This document shows, in pieces, positions 1-15,579 of a stretch of DNA of 64,000 bases. Every line of letters starts with the position of its first letter. Positions within the stretch are counted from its first letter, which is position 1. The stretch covers positions 15,673,154 to 15,737,153 of the forward strand of contig NC_133299.1 of the NCBI RefSeq assembly GCF_005239225.2, given 5' to 3'. A model generated the notes under the pieces. It did not search any database. It had not been told where the DNA came from and was given only the letters and a program-made list of their open reading frames with translations. This DNA comes from Populus alba (lineage: Eukaryota > Streptophyta > Magnoliopsida > Malpighiales > Salicaceae). A program made the translations under genes and the position numbers.

Positions 1-2240
1 CAACTCGGGATATTCTACCAAACTCGCAGTTCAGATAATAAAATTGAAACAACTCGAAAAAAAAAAAGGAGCTTTACAAAGCCATTTAAAAAAAAATAAC
101 ACGTGTTAATTTTTCAAACATGTGACCCGAGTATTAGACTCGAAACCCGAGTATTAGACTCGAAGCACTTATTTAGAAAAACTATGAAATCCAATTTCAA
201 ATCAATTAAATATTGAAGGATAAAACTAAAATTAAAATACAAAATAAATTTATATTTGATTAAATGGTGAACTTGAAAAGAAAAATAAATTTAGTAAAAG
301 GAATAAAAAAATCAAAAGAATGAGATCAAAATTGACATAAATAATAAAAACAAGTTTTTGATTGAAAGGTGAAAATAAAAAAAAATAATAACTTTTACAA
401 AAGAGTCAAGAAGAAATCAAAACAACGAAGATCAAATTGAAAAATATAATACGATCAATTTGGATTGAAAGATTATATTGAAAACTAATAAAACTTTTAC
501 AAAAGGATAAAGAAAAAAATTAGAAATCAAAAGATTAAGAAAAAAAATACAAAAATATAAAATTTAATAAATGGAGATTGAAGAATAAAATTGAAAACAA
601 ATAAAACTTATATAAAAGTGCCAAGAATAAAAATTAAAAATCAAAGAATAAGTAATGAAGTTAAAATATCAACAACAAAGAGGACCAAGCTCTAATTTTT
701 AGGGGATGAGAGAGAGAAAAAAAGTCAATCGGTAACAAATCAAACTACCACTACCGACATAAACCACACCATTAGGAAGAAAACACAACAACTCTAACAA
801 CTACATGGAGAAAGAGCATTTTTGGACGCCACGAGGTGTCATATATGTTATCTGAAGTGCACAAGCACCTCCCACACATCTCTAGGTGTTGTACATGAAC
901 CTTTATGAAAATATGAGAAAGCCCTTTGAGGCTAGGTTTAAGTTTTTGATTTTTAAGAGTATTTTGGTCATTTCACTATATTTCTAATTATTTTATTAAT
1001 TTTTATATTTGATCAAATACAAAATTGTCCTTCATCTTACATGACAACAACAAAAACAATCATTTTGAGAATACCAAAATTTTCTTTGATGCTAATATTG
1101 AACTTTTTGTTTGTTTTTGAGGGTATTTTTATTTTTTCATTGTGCTTTTTTTTTTTTTAAAAAAAGACCATGCTTGCCTTTGATTCATTTGATAATAACT
1201 AATAACCATATGAAAAGATTTTAATGCCCTAAAAACTAGTTTGAAGTTTTTTTTGTGAGAGTGGCAAATGCAACATTAGACTATTCCAGTGAATAGTGTT
1301 AAAGAGCTTGCACCTAAAGCATTTTTCAATCCATGTTTAGTTTTTGTTAATTATAATATTTGATGTTGAGATTTAATATATGTTTTGTATTTGTAGTTTT
1401 TGCATGTTATAATTTGAAAAAATAAATTTTAAAAAGGTGTAAACTATAGATTTTTGGTAACCAACATTTCATGAGAGAGATTTAGAGAAACTTATGCTAA
1501 ATTGTGATATATTAATTAACCAAATACTTTCAAAACTATAAACATAACAAAATATATTTTCAACCGCATCTCATCACAATACTAAACGAACTCTTAATAA
1601 ATAAGGGTTTACTATAAAATATTAAATATTAGATAAAAAACAAATTAATATTTTCATGTTTCAGATGTATGGTAAAACATATAAAATTTTAGATTTTTAA
1701 TATGAAAGACAATGTCTAATAATTTTAAATTACACCATAAAATAATTATTTTGTTGACTTATTCAATTTATAAATCCTTGTTCATCTTAAGTGAAGAGGT
1801 CTACATTGCTTTTATTGTTGACTATTTCAATGATTCTTTCCATTCAAAAACCTTCTACCCAAAACTTATTAGGCAACTCCTTCTCAAGTAATATATATCT
1901 AGCCATCTTTATTGCATATTTGTTTCTTCTTTTACTAACATTATTTTGTTCTAGAGTATAGGGGCAGTGAATTGATGTTCAATCTCAACTTCTTCACAAA
2001 ACATATTTTTTAAAAAGCAATACAGAATCTTCCAATTCAAACCTTTTTTTTTTGTATTTCCAGAAAAAAAAAAAAAAAAAAAAACTGATGCTCTTATTGT
2101 GGCACAACCACTGGCATATCACGTTGTGAAACGGTGCCTAAATCCAATCAATATACAGACCATGGAGGTCCACAGCATTGGCAAAATCATATGTATGGAA
2201 GTGTAGAAACCCACAATCTTTCAGACGATTTTGGCTCTAG
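1..2240. other. AT-rich intergenic DNA with repeat remnants, no gene seen
   Basis: No convincing coding region is visible. At about 120-165 a 19-bp unit beginning acccgagtattagactcg occurs twice in tandem. The A-rich stretch that follows, to about 700, resembles DNA at 40.7-41.0 kb and, inverted, 21.0-22.0 kb, so it is probably a dispersed repeat. The rest is A/T homopolymers and simple AT-rich DNA. Confidence 0.5.
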
Positions 2241-4260
2241 ATCTGTATGCTCTCCGAGCCAGTAATTACTCTCACGAGAGTCGGCGGCGTCTTGCAGGTC
2301 CCGGACCTCGACGGGTCATATTGCAGAGATGAAAGCATGCACACTTCAAATAAACTTCTGGAAATGAAACTGTTGGAAACATATCAAAGGTATAATGCAT
2401 GTTTTTTTACAAATAATTACATGTATACACACAGAAATACAGCATATATAGCTCGAGCTTCAGGGACAAGTCCTTGAACATGGTGGGCTGGGAGTCCTTG
2501 AACTTTGCGAAAGAGAAGGAAAAAGAAATAGACACGAGACTTGAGGAACTGCAGTGCGCCGGACGGCAATTGAGTGCATATATACATGCTGGGAGCAGCA
2601 TCAAAATACTGAAATATCACAAGAAATCCACTGGAATTTCCCAGTCATTTTCATTCCTATATATATACATGTTTCTCGTCAATACTGACCAACAATGGAG
2701 TATATACATGATGAGAGCAGCATAAAAAAACTGAGATATCACAAGTAATTAATCCACTGGAAGTTCCCAGCCATCCTCACTTCTGTTTCTTTATCTTTCT
2801 GAGTTCTTGATGGCTGTAATTAATTCAAAGTTCTTTCCTCTCTTCTCCTTTTTCTTGAAACCCCAGTTCGCTAGGATTCTTGTTGGCTTTTGTGCTTGAA
2901 AACTTTAGCCTTCCATTTCTGTTGACGCTTAAGAAGTTAACAATTGAATAAGGTGGTTGTCTTAATTTTCGAGGCTTGATGACAGAGAAGGGAGGAGGAG
3001 TAGAGGGAAGAGAAATCATACATGGTGTTAACCGGGCTTAGGATGAGAGACCTAATGTTGCTGTCAAGAAGACTGCGCTAATATAGTTTCTGGATAAAGC
3101 TTCAGAAAAAAAAGCAAAAGAAAACAGATAAATGAATAATTATAATTTGAGAAATAAATCATTCATTGATGGGTTGTTTAAGAGGGGAATAAATGTTATA
3201 CATTAAAATTGACAAAAAAGTTATGAAGTCTGGACTAGAAAGAATATATCAAACTTGATTGTAGTCCAAACTTGAATGTAAATGGTGAATAAAAGGTATA
3301 AAGAATCTAGTTGGTACAAGATCTTATCTTTAAAACAAGAAATAAGTGGGCAGTTACCTTGAATATAGTGAGTGGATAGCTATTAGAAATTATCTTGAAT
3401 AAAGTGAGTGGATAGCTACTAGAAGTTATCTTGAATGTTTTTATTTAAAGAAGGAGGCAAAGCAATTGTCTTACATATAACTTTATAATTTTTAATATTG
3501 GAACAAATAAAATATTGTTTTTTGATATTTTTGAAATGCAGGCCATGTTCTCATGACGTTAATAAACTGGTTACTAAATTTAAAAATACAATTAAATATA
3601 AAAAAAAACTATTTTTGTGATTTTTTTAATATGCTAAAATATAAAAAATATAATTTATTTTGAGAGAGTTGACCATATGCAAATTAAAATAAAAATTATA
3701 TTTTGAAAGAAAGATTTTTTTTGTTATTGTTTTTATGAAAGGGAACCAATTCATGTAATACCAAAAAAAATATCTTGTACGTAGGTCATAATTTCAAATA
3801 TTAAATATGTGAGGGTAGAAAAGGTGAAATAATTTAAAATTAATTGTAAAATGATCAAGAATTTATTAAAAATTGAAGGAAGATCGTGTTTGGTAAGACA
3901 TAAATAACAAGTTTTGTATCAATGCTATTGTAACCATGATATCAATTCCAAACAAATTATCTTTCATGAACTCAAAACCGAACAATGCTAAACATCCACA
4001 CAAATCTTATTAATTTCACGAGCTTCATTCAAATTTCATGCTAATTCAAATAAATCAACACATACTCAAACATAAATCATGAACCAATATTTAACGTCCG
4101 AAAAGCAATCACAACCCAAAAATAAACTCGCAATTCAACGTAAATTATCAAACCAAAAACACATATGAACTCAAATCAAATAATCTCAAAATAGTCTAAA
4201 AACATAAACAATAATAAATAATTTGTCACAAATTTAACAATGTTATAGCAATTTTTGCAA
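2241..4260. other. Intergenic region with a short GC-richer patch and a local duplication
   Basis: A GC-richer patch at 2240-2340 carries a 76-codon open frame (2247-2477, +) that matches no family I recognise. A diverged direct duplication of about 120 bp lies at 2576-2800. An open frame on the minus strand at 2825-3019 has no recognisable domain. Positions 3100-4260 are AT-rich and featureless. Confidence 0.35.
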
Positions 4261-4269
4261 AAAAAATAA

Positions 4270-6620
4270 AAAGTTTGAGTTTATAGATCGACCTTATGAA
4301 GCGTTTGAGATATCCAGGATACATTAAAGTCGACAATGAAAGACCATTGGAACAGTGGCACCATCATTGTTGGCGTGTGAATTCTAACACCGTCGCTACT
4401 AGAGGAGCATGGGTTAGTGGATCTAGTATGCCTTTGTCTTCTCTTTGCTCTTATACTGACGATGAGACAAACAAACATAAGAGGAAGAAGATAGATCTAT
4501 TCCATTGAAGGTTCAATCATTTCTCTCTTTTCCTTATCTGGGTTAATTTCTTTAAATCCGTCACTTTTACTTGCATTTATTGATTATTGTAGAGGTTGAA
4601 AGAGAGGATTTCAATTGTGTAGAGACTGTTGGTCTTATTTTTTAGCCATATGTGTGAAGGTTGGTTTTGGATTGATTGAGGGGGTTGATGGGTTGAGAGA
4701 AATGAAATTTTAAAGAGGAAATCTATTGGGTCTTTGACTAAAGAACACTATGATTTTAAACAATGTATTTGGATTTTGATGCTAATGAGTAAGGGCTACT
4801 GGACTAGTGGGTGTTACCGTGTGTAGGCTGAGAGTGGTTGCTGAGGTTCTTAATTGGAAGAAGAATTACTATTGGTTATGACAGCTTGGTGTTAGCTAAT
4901 AGCTATAGAGAAGGATGGTTCGTAAAGGCATTGACATGGTGGGAGGAGATGAAGAAGAGATTATTGATAGTGGTTGCTGATTGGAAGAAAGAAACGATTT
5001 TGCTGGTGGAGATATCTTTGGCGTGTGTGGAAGTCAAAAGCAAGAGGTTGTTGTAGTTTGTTTGTTACTGGTGGCTGGATTTTATGGTGGTTAGCTGGAA
5101 CGACCATCAATTTAGGAAGACAATCCCCTTCCCTTATATGCACAATCCTAATCTGCTTTCGTAGTAGCTTACAAGTAGAACTACTAGATAGAAAGTACTA
5201 CTTCTCATTGATATATGATATTGCCATGGAGACGCACTAGTAGGTCCTAGCGAACCTTCTTTTGAAATAACTCACTGATAAGGAAAGGGTTACATCTACG
5301 AGAGGGGTCCTCCCTGTGAATTAGGCTCCTTTGATTAGGGGCCTCTGTATCACACTATATGTAGCTCTACGTGTAAGCCTTAAAGAATGTAGAGCTCACA
5401 AGGGAAAGAATTTGGATCTAAACATTAATTGGTCGTGTATTAGCGGACAATATATGGGTCTACGATGCATTGCCACGTGAAATCAAGATATTGGGATTGG
5501 ACTTACCAATCGATTTATAACCTTTCAAACACAACCACTATCGATTCGAACTCCTTTTACTTGTAAGAGTACGTCTTGGATCTGTCGATTATTTTATGGC
5601 CAGAGTTCTACTCACGGTGACCTGGTTGAATTGGCAACTCCAACATCAGTAGCGTGGAAATGAAACCCACCAATTTGGTGTTTTTCGGTAGCCATAATAA
5701 TAGAACTACAACTAAAAAGACCTGTTATCCAAGATATAACGTTTTAAGGAGTTAATGCCTTTTTTTCGGCATGACTCAAGGTTATCATAATAAAGGGTCG
5801 GTTTACCAATTTATCTTTCTTGATGATGTTAAGAGTGCGCCAATTAATTTGAAAGTTGGTTGTAACCTGTACCAGTTCTTTATGAGATAGGTCGTTTTAG
5901 AGAGAGTGGGAAAGTTAGAAAAGCTGGTGTCTTTCGCCCGAAGAATAGAGAGAAAATCCCTTTTCTTTTCCTTATTCGTATGATTTTTTGTACCTATATT
6001 GGTTGGTAGTGAAGAAAAAAATGGTGAACGGGAAATTTGGATCGACAAAGTCTTTGTTTGCAGGTGTTTTGGGTTTTGTTGGAAAAAAAAAATGGTGGTT
6101 GCAACTAGTAGGATATGAGATTGAAGAAAAAGAGACAACGAGAATGGAGACAAAGAAAAGCAGGTTCACGGTGGTTCAACTAAATAAGGGTGGCTCCTAG
6201 TTATTTTGGTAGGAGTTATAGCTCATCTTTTACAGCTGGGTGATCCCTGTTATTTCTTTGTAGTTGATGACTAAGTTGTAAAGATAGGGTTAAGGTTGTT
6301 TTTTTTTGTAGTTGTATAAGTGTGTGTGAGTTGGAGAGAGTTTTTTTTCTAGTATTTTTTTTATTTTGTTTTTGTTATGGTCTCATCTCTCTCATTGTGT
6401 GAGATTCCTTCACTATTTATAAGCAAAATTACATGTTCTTTTCTTTCCTTCCCAATTGCTTAGCCTTTAAGCCAACTTGTTGACCAAACAACCAAAAATC
6501 ACTTTGGTTACACATTTCTTTTCTTTGCAATTCGGTCTTCTTGTCTAAATATCTTATGTATTTTGAAAATGTTTCGAAAAACAAGGGGTCAAAATTGAGT
6601 TATGACAGAAATCAAAAACT
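4270..6620. other. Probable degenerate retroelement or pseudogene DNA
   Basis: This block has a more even base composition than its surroundings and only short broken frames in all directions (longest about 116 codons, minus strand 5803-6153). A possible promoter-like stretch, cactatttataagc, sits near 6411, as in many LTRs. No LTR pair, primer-binding site or reverse transcriptase motif is visible. The assignment is weak; decayed retroelement DNA is the best guess. Confidence 0.25.
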
Positions 6621-8770
6621 ACACAACTCAATAACTCAACAAAATAACAACAATTATATTATAGTTCAATTAAGTTCACAAGATCTTCAAAACTTGTTTA
6701 TCAAGTAGGCATATAATTGTAGATTGATAACTAGTAAATGATAACTTGTATGCGGTAATTTTATTGGTGATTAAACAATAAGAGATAACTATGTAGACAA
6801 CAATTGAGTATATTTGCAATTTACTTTGTAATCAGCAAGCTTGCAATTTCAATTTCATAAATTAAAAAATACTAAAAAGATGTTCCATTATCCAGGAGTT
6901 TCAATTTATGGATGTAAGCAGAGCATGAATCACTATATGAATGTAAGTATTTTTTTTTTATAACTTATTGAGTTTATTTTATATTCAAGTTGTTTTAATT
7001 ATTTGGTTACTTCTTTAGTTGAATTATTATATGTACGAAAGTGAATCTAATCATATTGATACTCTTGTAACCCTGTAATATAAATTTGAAATTATATGAG
7101 TAGATCTAAGACTGAATCTGGAGTTCAAATCAATTAACTTAAAACTCCAATTTTAAGTTACAAAATCTTCTTAACTGAGACAAAAATAAAAGAACTTATA
7201 TCAAACAAGGGGTTCATTGAAAAAATATTGTTTAGGATGAAAAATCATAGATTTTTTACAATTTATTTTTCACTTAAGTTTAAGCATAGGGAAAGCTTTA
7301 CAAATTAACCTCTAAATTATAGATTAGTTTGGTTAATAAATAATTAAGAGTTGGTTAAGATTCATTTAATACATAATGAGCAATTAATTAATTTTTTTTA
7401 ATTATCAAATGAATTGAAGTTGAACACAATTTTCAAAGTATGATATTTAAGATACTTATACCATATAATAATAATAATAATAATAATATAGAAACAATAG
7501 GATATATTATTGACATGTGATAATTTACATATATTTAAACTTGAGAACTTTTAATGTTGTCATACGCTCTATCATGATATCATGTATGCTTCTTTTTATC
7601 GTTTTTAAATTTTTGGAGAGTTAGATCTTGATTGGCAGGGGATGCATGCAATTTATGTATACATGCATTTGCTTTTCTCATATTATTCTGAGAGGCATGC
7701 CATGGTCATAAATGAATTGAAAAAAAAAAAAATAGAACACACATGCCCCATATTATTTACTTATTTATTTAAATAATAGTTATGAATTTATAATTTTTTA
7801 AAAAATTACGTGTAAAAATATGTTTTAAATACCCATTTCAATGAATATTAATGAATCCTTATTTGTACCTTCTTTATTATTATGAAGTTAGATTATCATT
7901 AATTAATTGAGAAAAAAAACTCTTGCCAAACAATATACTTATGGTAAAAATGCAAATACTTGTTTTGCATTTACTAAATTTATTGCACCAACAATATACA
8001 TACATATATAAAACAAATCAATGTGAATAAACATTTATTGTTTTAAATTAACAAATTCATTGAACCAAAACTAAAAACACTAATAATTACAATGTTTTTT
8101 AAGTTAAAACATCATTGTTTTGATGTTTTTATTTTCTAAAAAAGAATTTAATTCTCTCTATACCTTCTCAAATTCATGATTTAGATCATATAAAATTTTA
8201 TATACAAATCTTATTTAATTTGATTCACAAAACATATCCATTTCTTTTGGAATTCAAGAATTTTGAGGGAGAGTGATCTACACACTATGAGACTCTTATC
8301 CTAATAAAGTAATTATTTATGTTTTATAATGTATATTGACATTCCACTACAAAATAAATTGTTAATTTATCATAATATTATATTTTCATATTACATTGAT
8401 ATTATAAAAAAAAAAAGTACTATTTGCATTAGTAACATACTTATTTAGCATATTAGTAATTTGTATGACTTTTAAATATTATAAGATTTAAATATAAAGA
8501 AGGAAATTTGGTTACTTCATGAAACTTTGGAAAATAAAAAATAATAATAGAGGAGTGCAAAGATAGGGTAACAGTGGCTGTCATCCACCAGCCCAAGCGC
8601 AGCGTCGGGTCTCCAAAAAAAGCATATTCCCAAAATCCAAAGTTGGGCCACAAGGTTCGTTACGCCCCCGTTCATCTACTAAAATAACGCCACGTAATAG
8701 CTGTAAAAAATAAAGCATCACCCGTCACCGCTTGTCGACTACAAACCCTTCACGTAAGCATTCAACGCGC
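6620..8770. other. AT-rich upstream intergenic DNA, no gene seen
   Basis: Mostly A/T-rich sequence with an (ATA)n microsatellite near 7465-7488. Composition becomes more GC-rich from about 8560, consistent with the promoter of the kinase gene that follows. No open frame looks like a gene. Confidence 0.5.
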
Positions 8771-8776
8771 AACCTG

Positions 8777-8784
8777 TATAAATA
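8777..8784 (+). promoter_or_regulatory. TATA box candidate for the S6K-type kinase gene
   Basis: The sequence tataaata lies in a GC-richer promoter segment, about 30 bp before a CT-rich stretch (from about 8810) typical of plant transcription starts. It fits the kinase at 10019-12627 if that gene has a long leader with an intron ending at 9697. The start site itself is inferred. Confidence 0.5.
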
Positions 8785-9716
8785 ATAAAAAAGGAAAGGT
8801 TGGTTGCCTCACGCTTTCTCCTCGAGAGCTCTCTCTCCTTTTAAATCCTTCCCTAATTCAATCTCCCTCTGCATCCTCTCTAGGTTATCAAAATTCTCTC
8901 TCTTTTTTTAATCAAAGTTGAGTTTTTTGCTCCATTTATTTATGTATTGTAATTACAGAGAAACTTGATTTTTTTTTTCTTTTGCTTAATTTTGTAGGTT
9001 TAGGTTTAATTTGATTAATTTTTTAGGATATCTTTTTGGGGTTTGAATATGATTTTTTTGGGTTTCTCTGGTTTGTAAAATAGAAAATAATATTGAGAAT
9101 TATGTATGAAATACGTTGATTTTATACATAAAAAATGGTCAAAGTTTGCAAATTTTGTTATTGTGGATCTAATTGGGCTGGCATTTGATTTAATTGAGTT
9201 TTATTAATAAAAAACAGAAATTAAATCTGGGTTTTTTTTTCCTGATTTGGCATGAAAGTTTTAGTCTTTGTTTTTTTTTTGGATTTTGTAACCTAATCCG
9301 GTTTGGAAAAGACTTGGAGTATTAATTGTAGAGGAATTTATCTTTCGTTTCCATTGTTTGGTTTTATATTAGTGATTCCTGTTCAGTGTAGGTTTTTTCG
9401 GTTTCAAAATATGATTTTTGGAGTTTTCTATGATTAAGAGAAATTAATATATGAATGATGAGTGGATCTAATTAAGGTTTAATTTGATTAATTTTAGAGG
9501 ATTTTTTTTGGTGTTTGAATATGAAGTTTTGAGGTTTCTTTGGTTTGTTTAATAGATAATATTGGGAATTACGTGTGAAATATGTTGATTTTTATATATA
9601 ATACTGGGAATTGATTGACTAATAGAATAAAATTGTGGTTGTGGTTATTTTTTAATATGTTTTTTCTTTCTTGTGGGTGTTGTGTTGAATTTTGCAGAAT
9701 TGACGGACTGATCTTC

Positions 9717-9920
9717 ATGAATTCAAGTACCACTGGAGCATCAACCGTTTCCTGCAAATCAGGAAACAAGAACAACCTTTTCTTCTGGATTCTATTTTGC
9801 CTTTTGCCAAAGTTTCTCGGGGCTTATGTTGCATACGTCAACTTCCTTTTGATTAAGGCCATTGATAGGTGTCCCTCAGTAGTTTGTGTCTTGGATACCT
9901 GTGGAGAAATCGTGCTTTAG
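9717..9920 (+). other. Upstream open reading frame in the S6K leader
   Basis: This 67-codon frame starts at the first ATG after a likely leader-intron acceptor (tttgcag ending at 9697). It ends 98 bp before the main ATG, with no ATG between. It encodes a hydrophobic, Cys-rich peptide that I do not recognise. If retained in the mature leader it would be expected to reduce initiation at the kinase start. A later acceptor, such as a ctgcag after the frame, would remove it from the mRNA. Confidence 0.4.
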
Positions 9921-10018
9921 CCGTTATAGATTTGGCCTTCTGCAGTTGGCTTCTGTGGTAGTGGTAGATTTAGGTCAGCTGCAGTTGGCATCCTGGTGAT
10001 ATTTGGCATTTTTGCAAA

Positions 10019-12627
<2,609 letters not shown>

Positions 12628-13298
12628 AAAGCCATACATCAGATCACTGCTTCATCTCCCAAGATATGTGGTTTAAGCTTGAAGAAATTTATTTATGAAG
12701 TGTCAAGATATCATTTCGTGAGTTTTTGCAAAGAATGCTTTGCCTATGGACAGAATGTATTTCTTCTGTTGGATTGTGTTGTCTTGTATCTGCTAGTTCT
12801 TTTGAAACATGTAACCAAATCATGGTTTGTGGATGTTGTCTCGCCTTTAAATTAATGAATTAAAGCGCTAATGCTAGGGTTCCTGCTTCCCAGTAGGCTC
12901 TATCTTGTTTTTTCTTTCCCAATGGTAAATTAACGGTCTTGTTTGCTTATTCATATGTTTTAGCTATGTAGTGGACTATAAAACAGAATTGAAGGCATTT
13001 TATACAGTGAAAAGGTATGATTTGCAAGTTTACGAGTTTATCCTTCATGGGTAAGCCCAAAGTTGTCTTGTTCAAAGGAAAGAAGGCAACCAAACAAAAC
13101 CTTTGGCCCATTATCAGTTTGTGAAATACAATAGGCATGGAACGTGGGGGTGTGTCTTTGTCCACGAATTTCCTCCTCAGTGGATAAATTTGTGTATGGC
13201 ATGTTGCAAAAGATCAGCCTTTGCTGACATAAAACGTGTTCTTGAGAAACTGAGTTGAACTCACAACATTAGAGCTGTCTCCCGTCTAAAGTAGCACC

Positions 13299-15579
13299 AT
13301 GGCTTCTCTGATATCTCCAGTGACACCTGCACCTCAGCAGAATCCTAAAATTATTTGCTTTTCTGCTTTCAAGCCCAATTTCCATAATGATATATCCTTA
13401 TTCACTAACCGTTTGAAAGGTAACTCAGGCAGGTGTAAAGCTTTCTTTGGCAATATCCCAGATGATTTATTGGAGAACACTCTTCAGCTGGACCAATTCT
13501 CAGTTTTTCAATCTGGGTTGCTGCAATTTCAGAGTGTGACTGAGGAACTCTCAGATACTCAGAAATGGGGTCTTCTGGTTTTTGCTGGGGTGGCATGGAT
13601 TTACTTGACTGCAAGGCCTGGTATTCTCATAGGTGCCATCGATGCATACCTTCTGGCTCCTTTGCAACTTGGTTTGGACAGTTTGAGTGGAAGGAGGAAC
13701 CTGAAGAGGAGTGATTTCCTGGTTGGGGATAAATTGGGAGAAGGTTCTTTTGGTGTTGTTTATTCTGGGGTGGTTGTTCCAAGGAATGCAACTGTAGACG
13801 AGAAGGTGCCGAAGAGGGGGACAGGAAGAGCATTGCAGTTGAGTACGAGGTTCAAAGAAAAGGTTATACTAAAGAAGGTAACTTCTATTTTTCCTTGCAT
13901 AATTGAACACGAGTACACAACTGCTTTCCCTTATCTATCATTGATATACATCCTTGCAAGATTCCAAGAATTTAAGTTCTTAAAGAGTAAACTGCAATCA
14001 AAAGATGAGTTCTTACTCTTATACCTGGTCTTCTCCATGTATATAATTTCTCAATTTTTTGAAATGTGTAGATGTGATGGTGATATTAATGGGAATGTGC
14101 AGGTGAAGGTTGGAGTCACAGGAGCAGAACAATTCGGCGAATATGAGGAGTGGTTTAATTACAGGCTGTCAAGAGCAGCTCCTGAAACTTGTGCTAACTT
14201 CCTTGGAAGTTTTGTTGTTGAATCTGACAGAACAAGTTCACAATTTACAAGGGGTGGAAAATGGCTTGTTTGGAAATTTGAGGTATTTCAGCCAGCTGGA
14301 AATCTTCCAAGAACTTTCGAAACACTAGATAAAAAGTCTTTCCTGTTCAACTTCCTAATGTGTTGCTAGTTTTTTACATAGGAGTTTGAACGGTGTTGAT
14401 ATTCAAATACCAGTGAACTTCTGCAGCTTCATTTATTTTGGATCTTTGAATATTTTCTAATTCACTTAGCTTCATCAATTCAATCTTGATGCACAGAATG
14501 TTTTACAGTTCTAGATCCATTAAATGATGCAACAGTTGCCCCATTCACTAATTACAGGGTTGTTCTTCTGACAGGGAGATCAAACCCTTGGCGATTACAT
14601 GAAAGATCGCAACTTCCCTTTTAACTTGGAGTCCATCATGTTTGGAAGGGTCCTGCAAGGAGTTGATTCTGTTAAACGAAGTGCATTGATCATCAAACAA
14701 ATAATGCGCCAAATTATTACTTCGCTTAAGAAAATCCATGATACTGGGATTGTTCACAGGGACGTAAAGCCAGCCAACTTAGTGGTGACAAAGAAGGGAA
14801 AGATTAAGCTCATAGATTTTGGGGCAGCCACTGACCTCCGGATTGGCAAGAACTACATACCTGATCAAAGTCTGCTTGATCCGGACTATTGTCCACCTGA
14901 ACTATTTGTGCTGCCAGAGGAGACACCAAGTCCTCCACCTGAGCCAGTTGCTGCCCTTCTTTCTCCAATTTTATGGCAGGTACTCAACTATCCAATCTCT
15001 TCTCCACATGAAACCAGGTGTACCGATTTTTCACTAACTTTTGCAAGTATATTATTGAAATCACAACAAATGCTGTTAATTGATGAGGTTAAAAAGTTCG
15101 TTGGTTTTTAATGTATCAAAGTCATCTATGTCTTAATGAGGTTTCAGATTCTAAGCTGATCTGTTGACAGACTTTGTCTTTTAACTGAAATTTTCTAGAA
15201 TGCTGAATGAGATTTGCAACCATTGCTGCAGTTAAACAGCCCTGATCTATTTGATTCATACTCTGCCGGGATTGTTCTCCTGCAAATGGCAATACCAAGC
15301 TTAAGGCCTGTATCAGGCTTAAAGAATTTCAATACAGAAATAAAGAAAGCTAGATATGACTTGAATATATGGAGGGAGAGCACTCGATTGAGGCCAGACG
15401 TGACAATTCTTGAACTTGACTCAGGTAGAGGGTGGGATCTAGCTACAAAACTGATTTCAGAAAGAGGTTATCTTGGAAGGGGACGTTTATCAGCAGCTGC
15501 AGCTCTAAGGCATCCTTATTTCTTGTTGGGGGGTGATCAGGCAGCCACCGTTCTTTCGAAGCTTAGCTTAACAAAATAG
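13299..15579 (+). CDS. STN8: Chloroplast thylakoid Ser/Thr kinase STN8
   Basis: Four exons join in frame: 13299-13877, 14103-14282, 14575-14979 and 15232-15579, for 503 residues (Arabidopsis STN8 is about 495). The Ser/Pro-rich N terminus looks like a chloroplast transit peptide. A hydrophobic segment at about 90-125 is the expected thylakoid membrane anchor. The kinase domain follows, with GEGSFG at 147-152, VILKK near 189-193, HRDVKPAN at 314-321 and DFGAATD from 334. Known role: STN8 phosphorylates photosystem II core proteins such as D1, D2 and CP43 and aids PSII repair. STN8 is favoured over STN7 by the N terminus and by the lack of STN7's C-terminal extension. The start codon follows the S6K stop by 671 bp, so its promoter must be compact or overlap that gene's 3' end. 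Confidence 0.92.
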
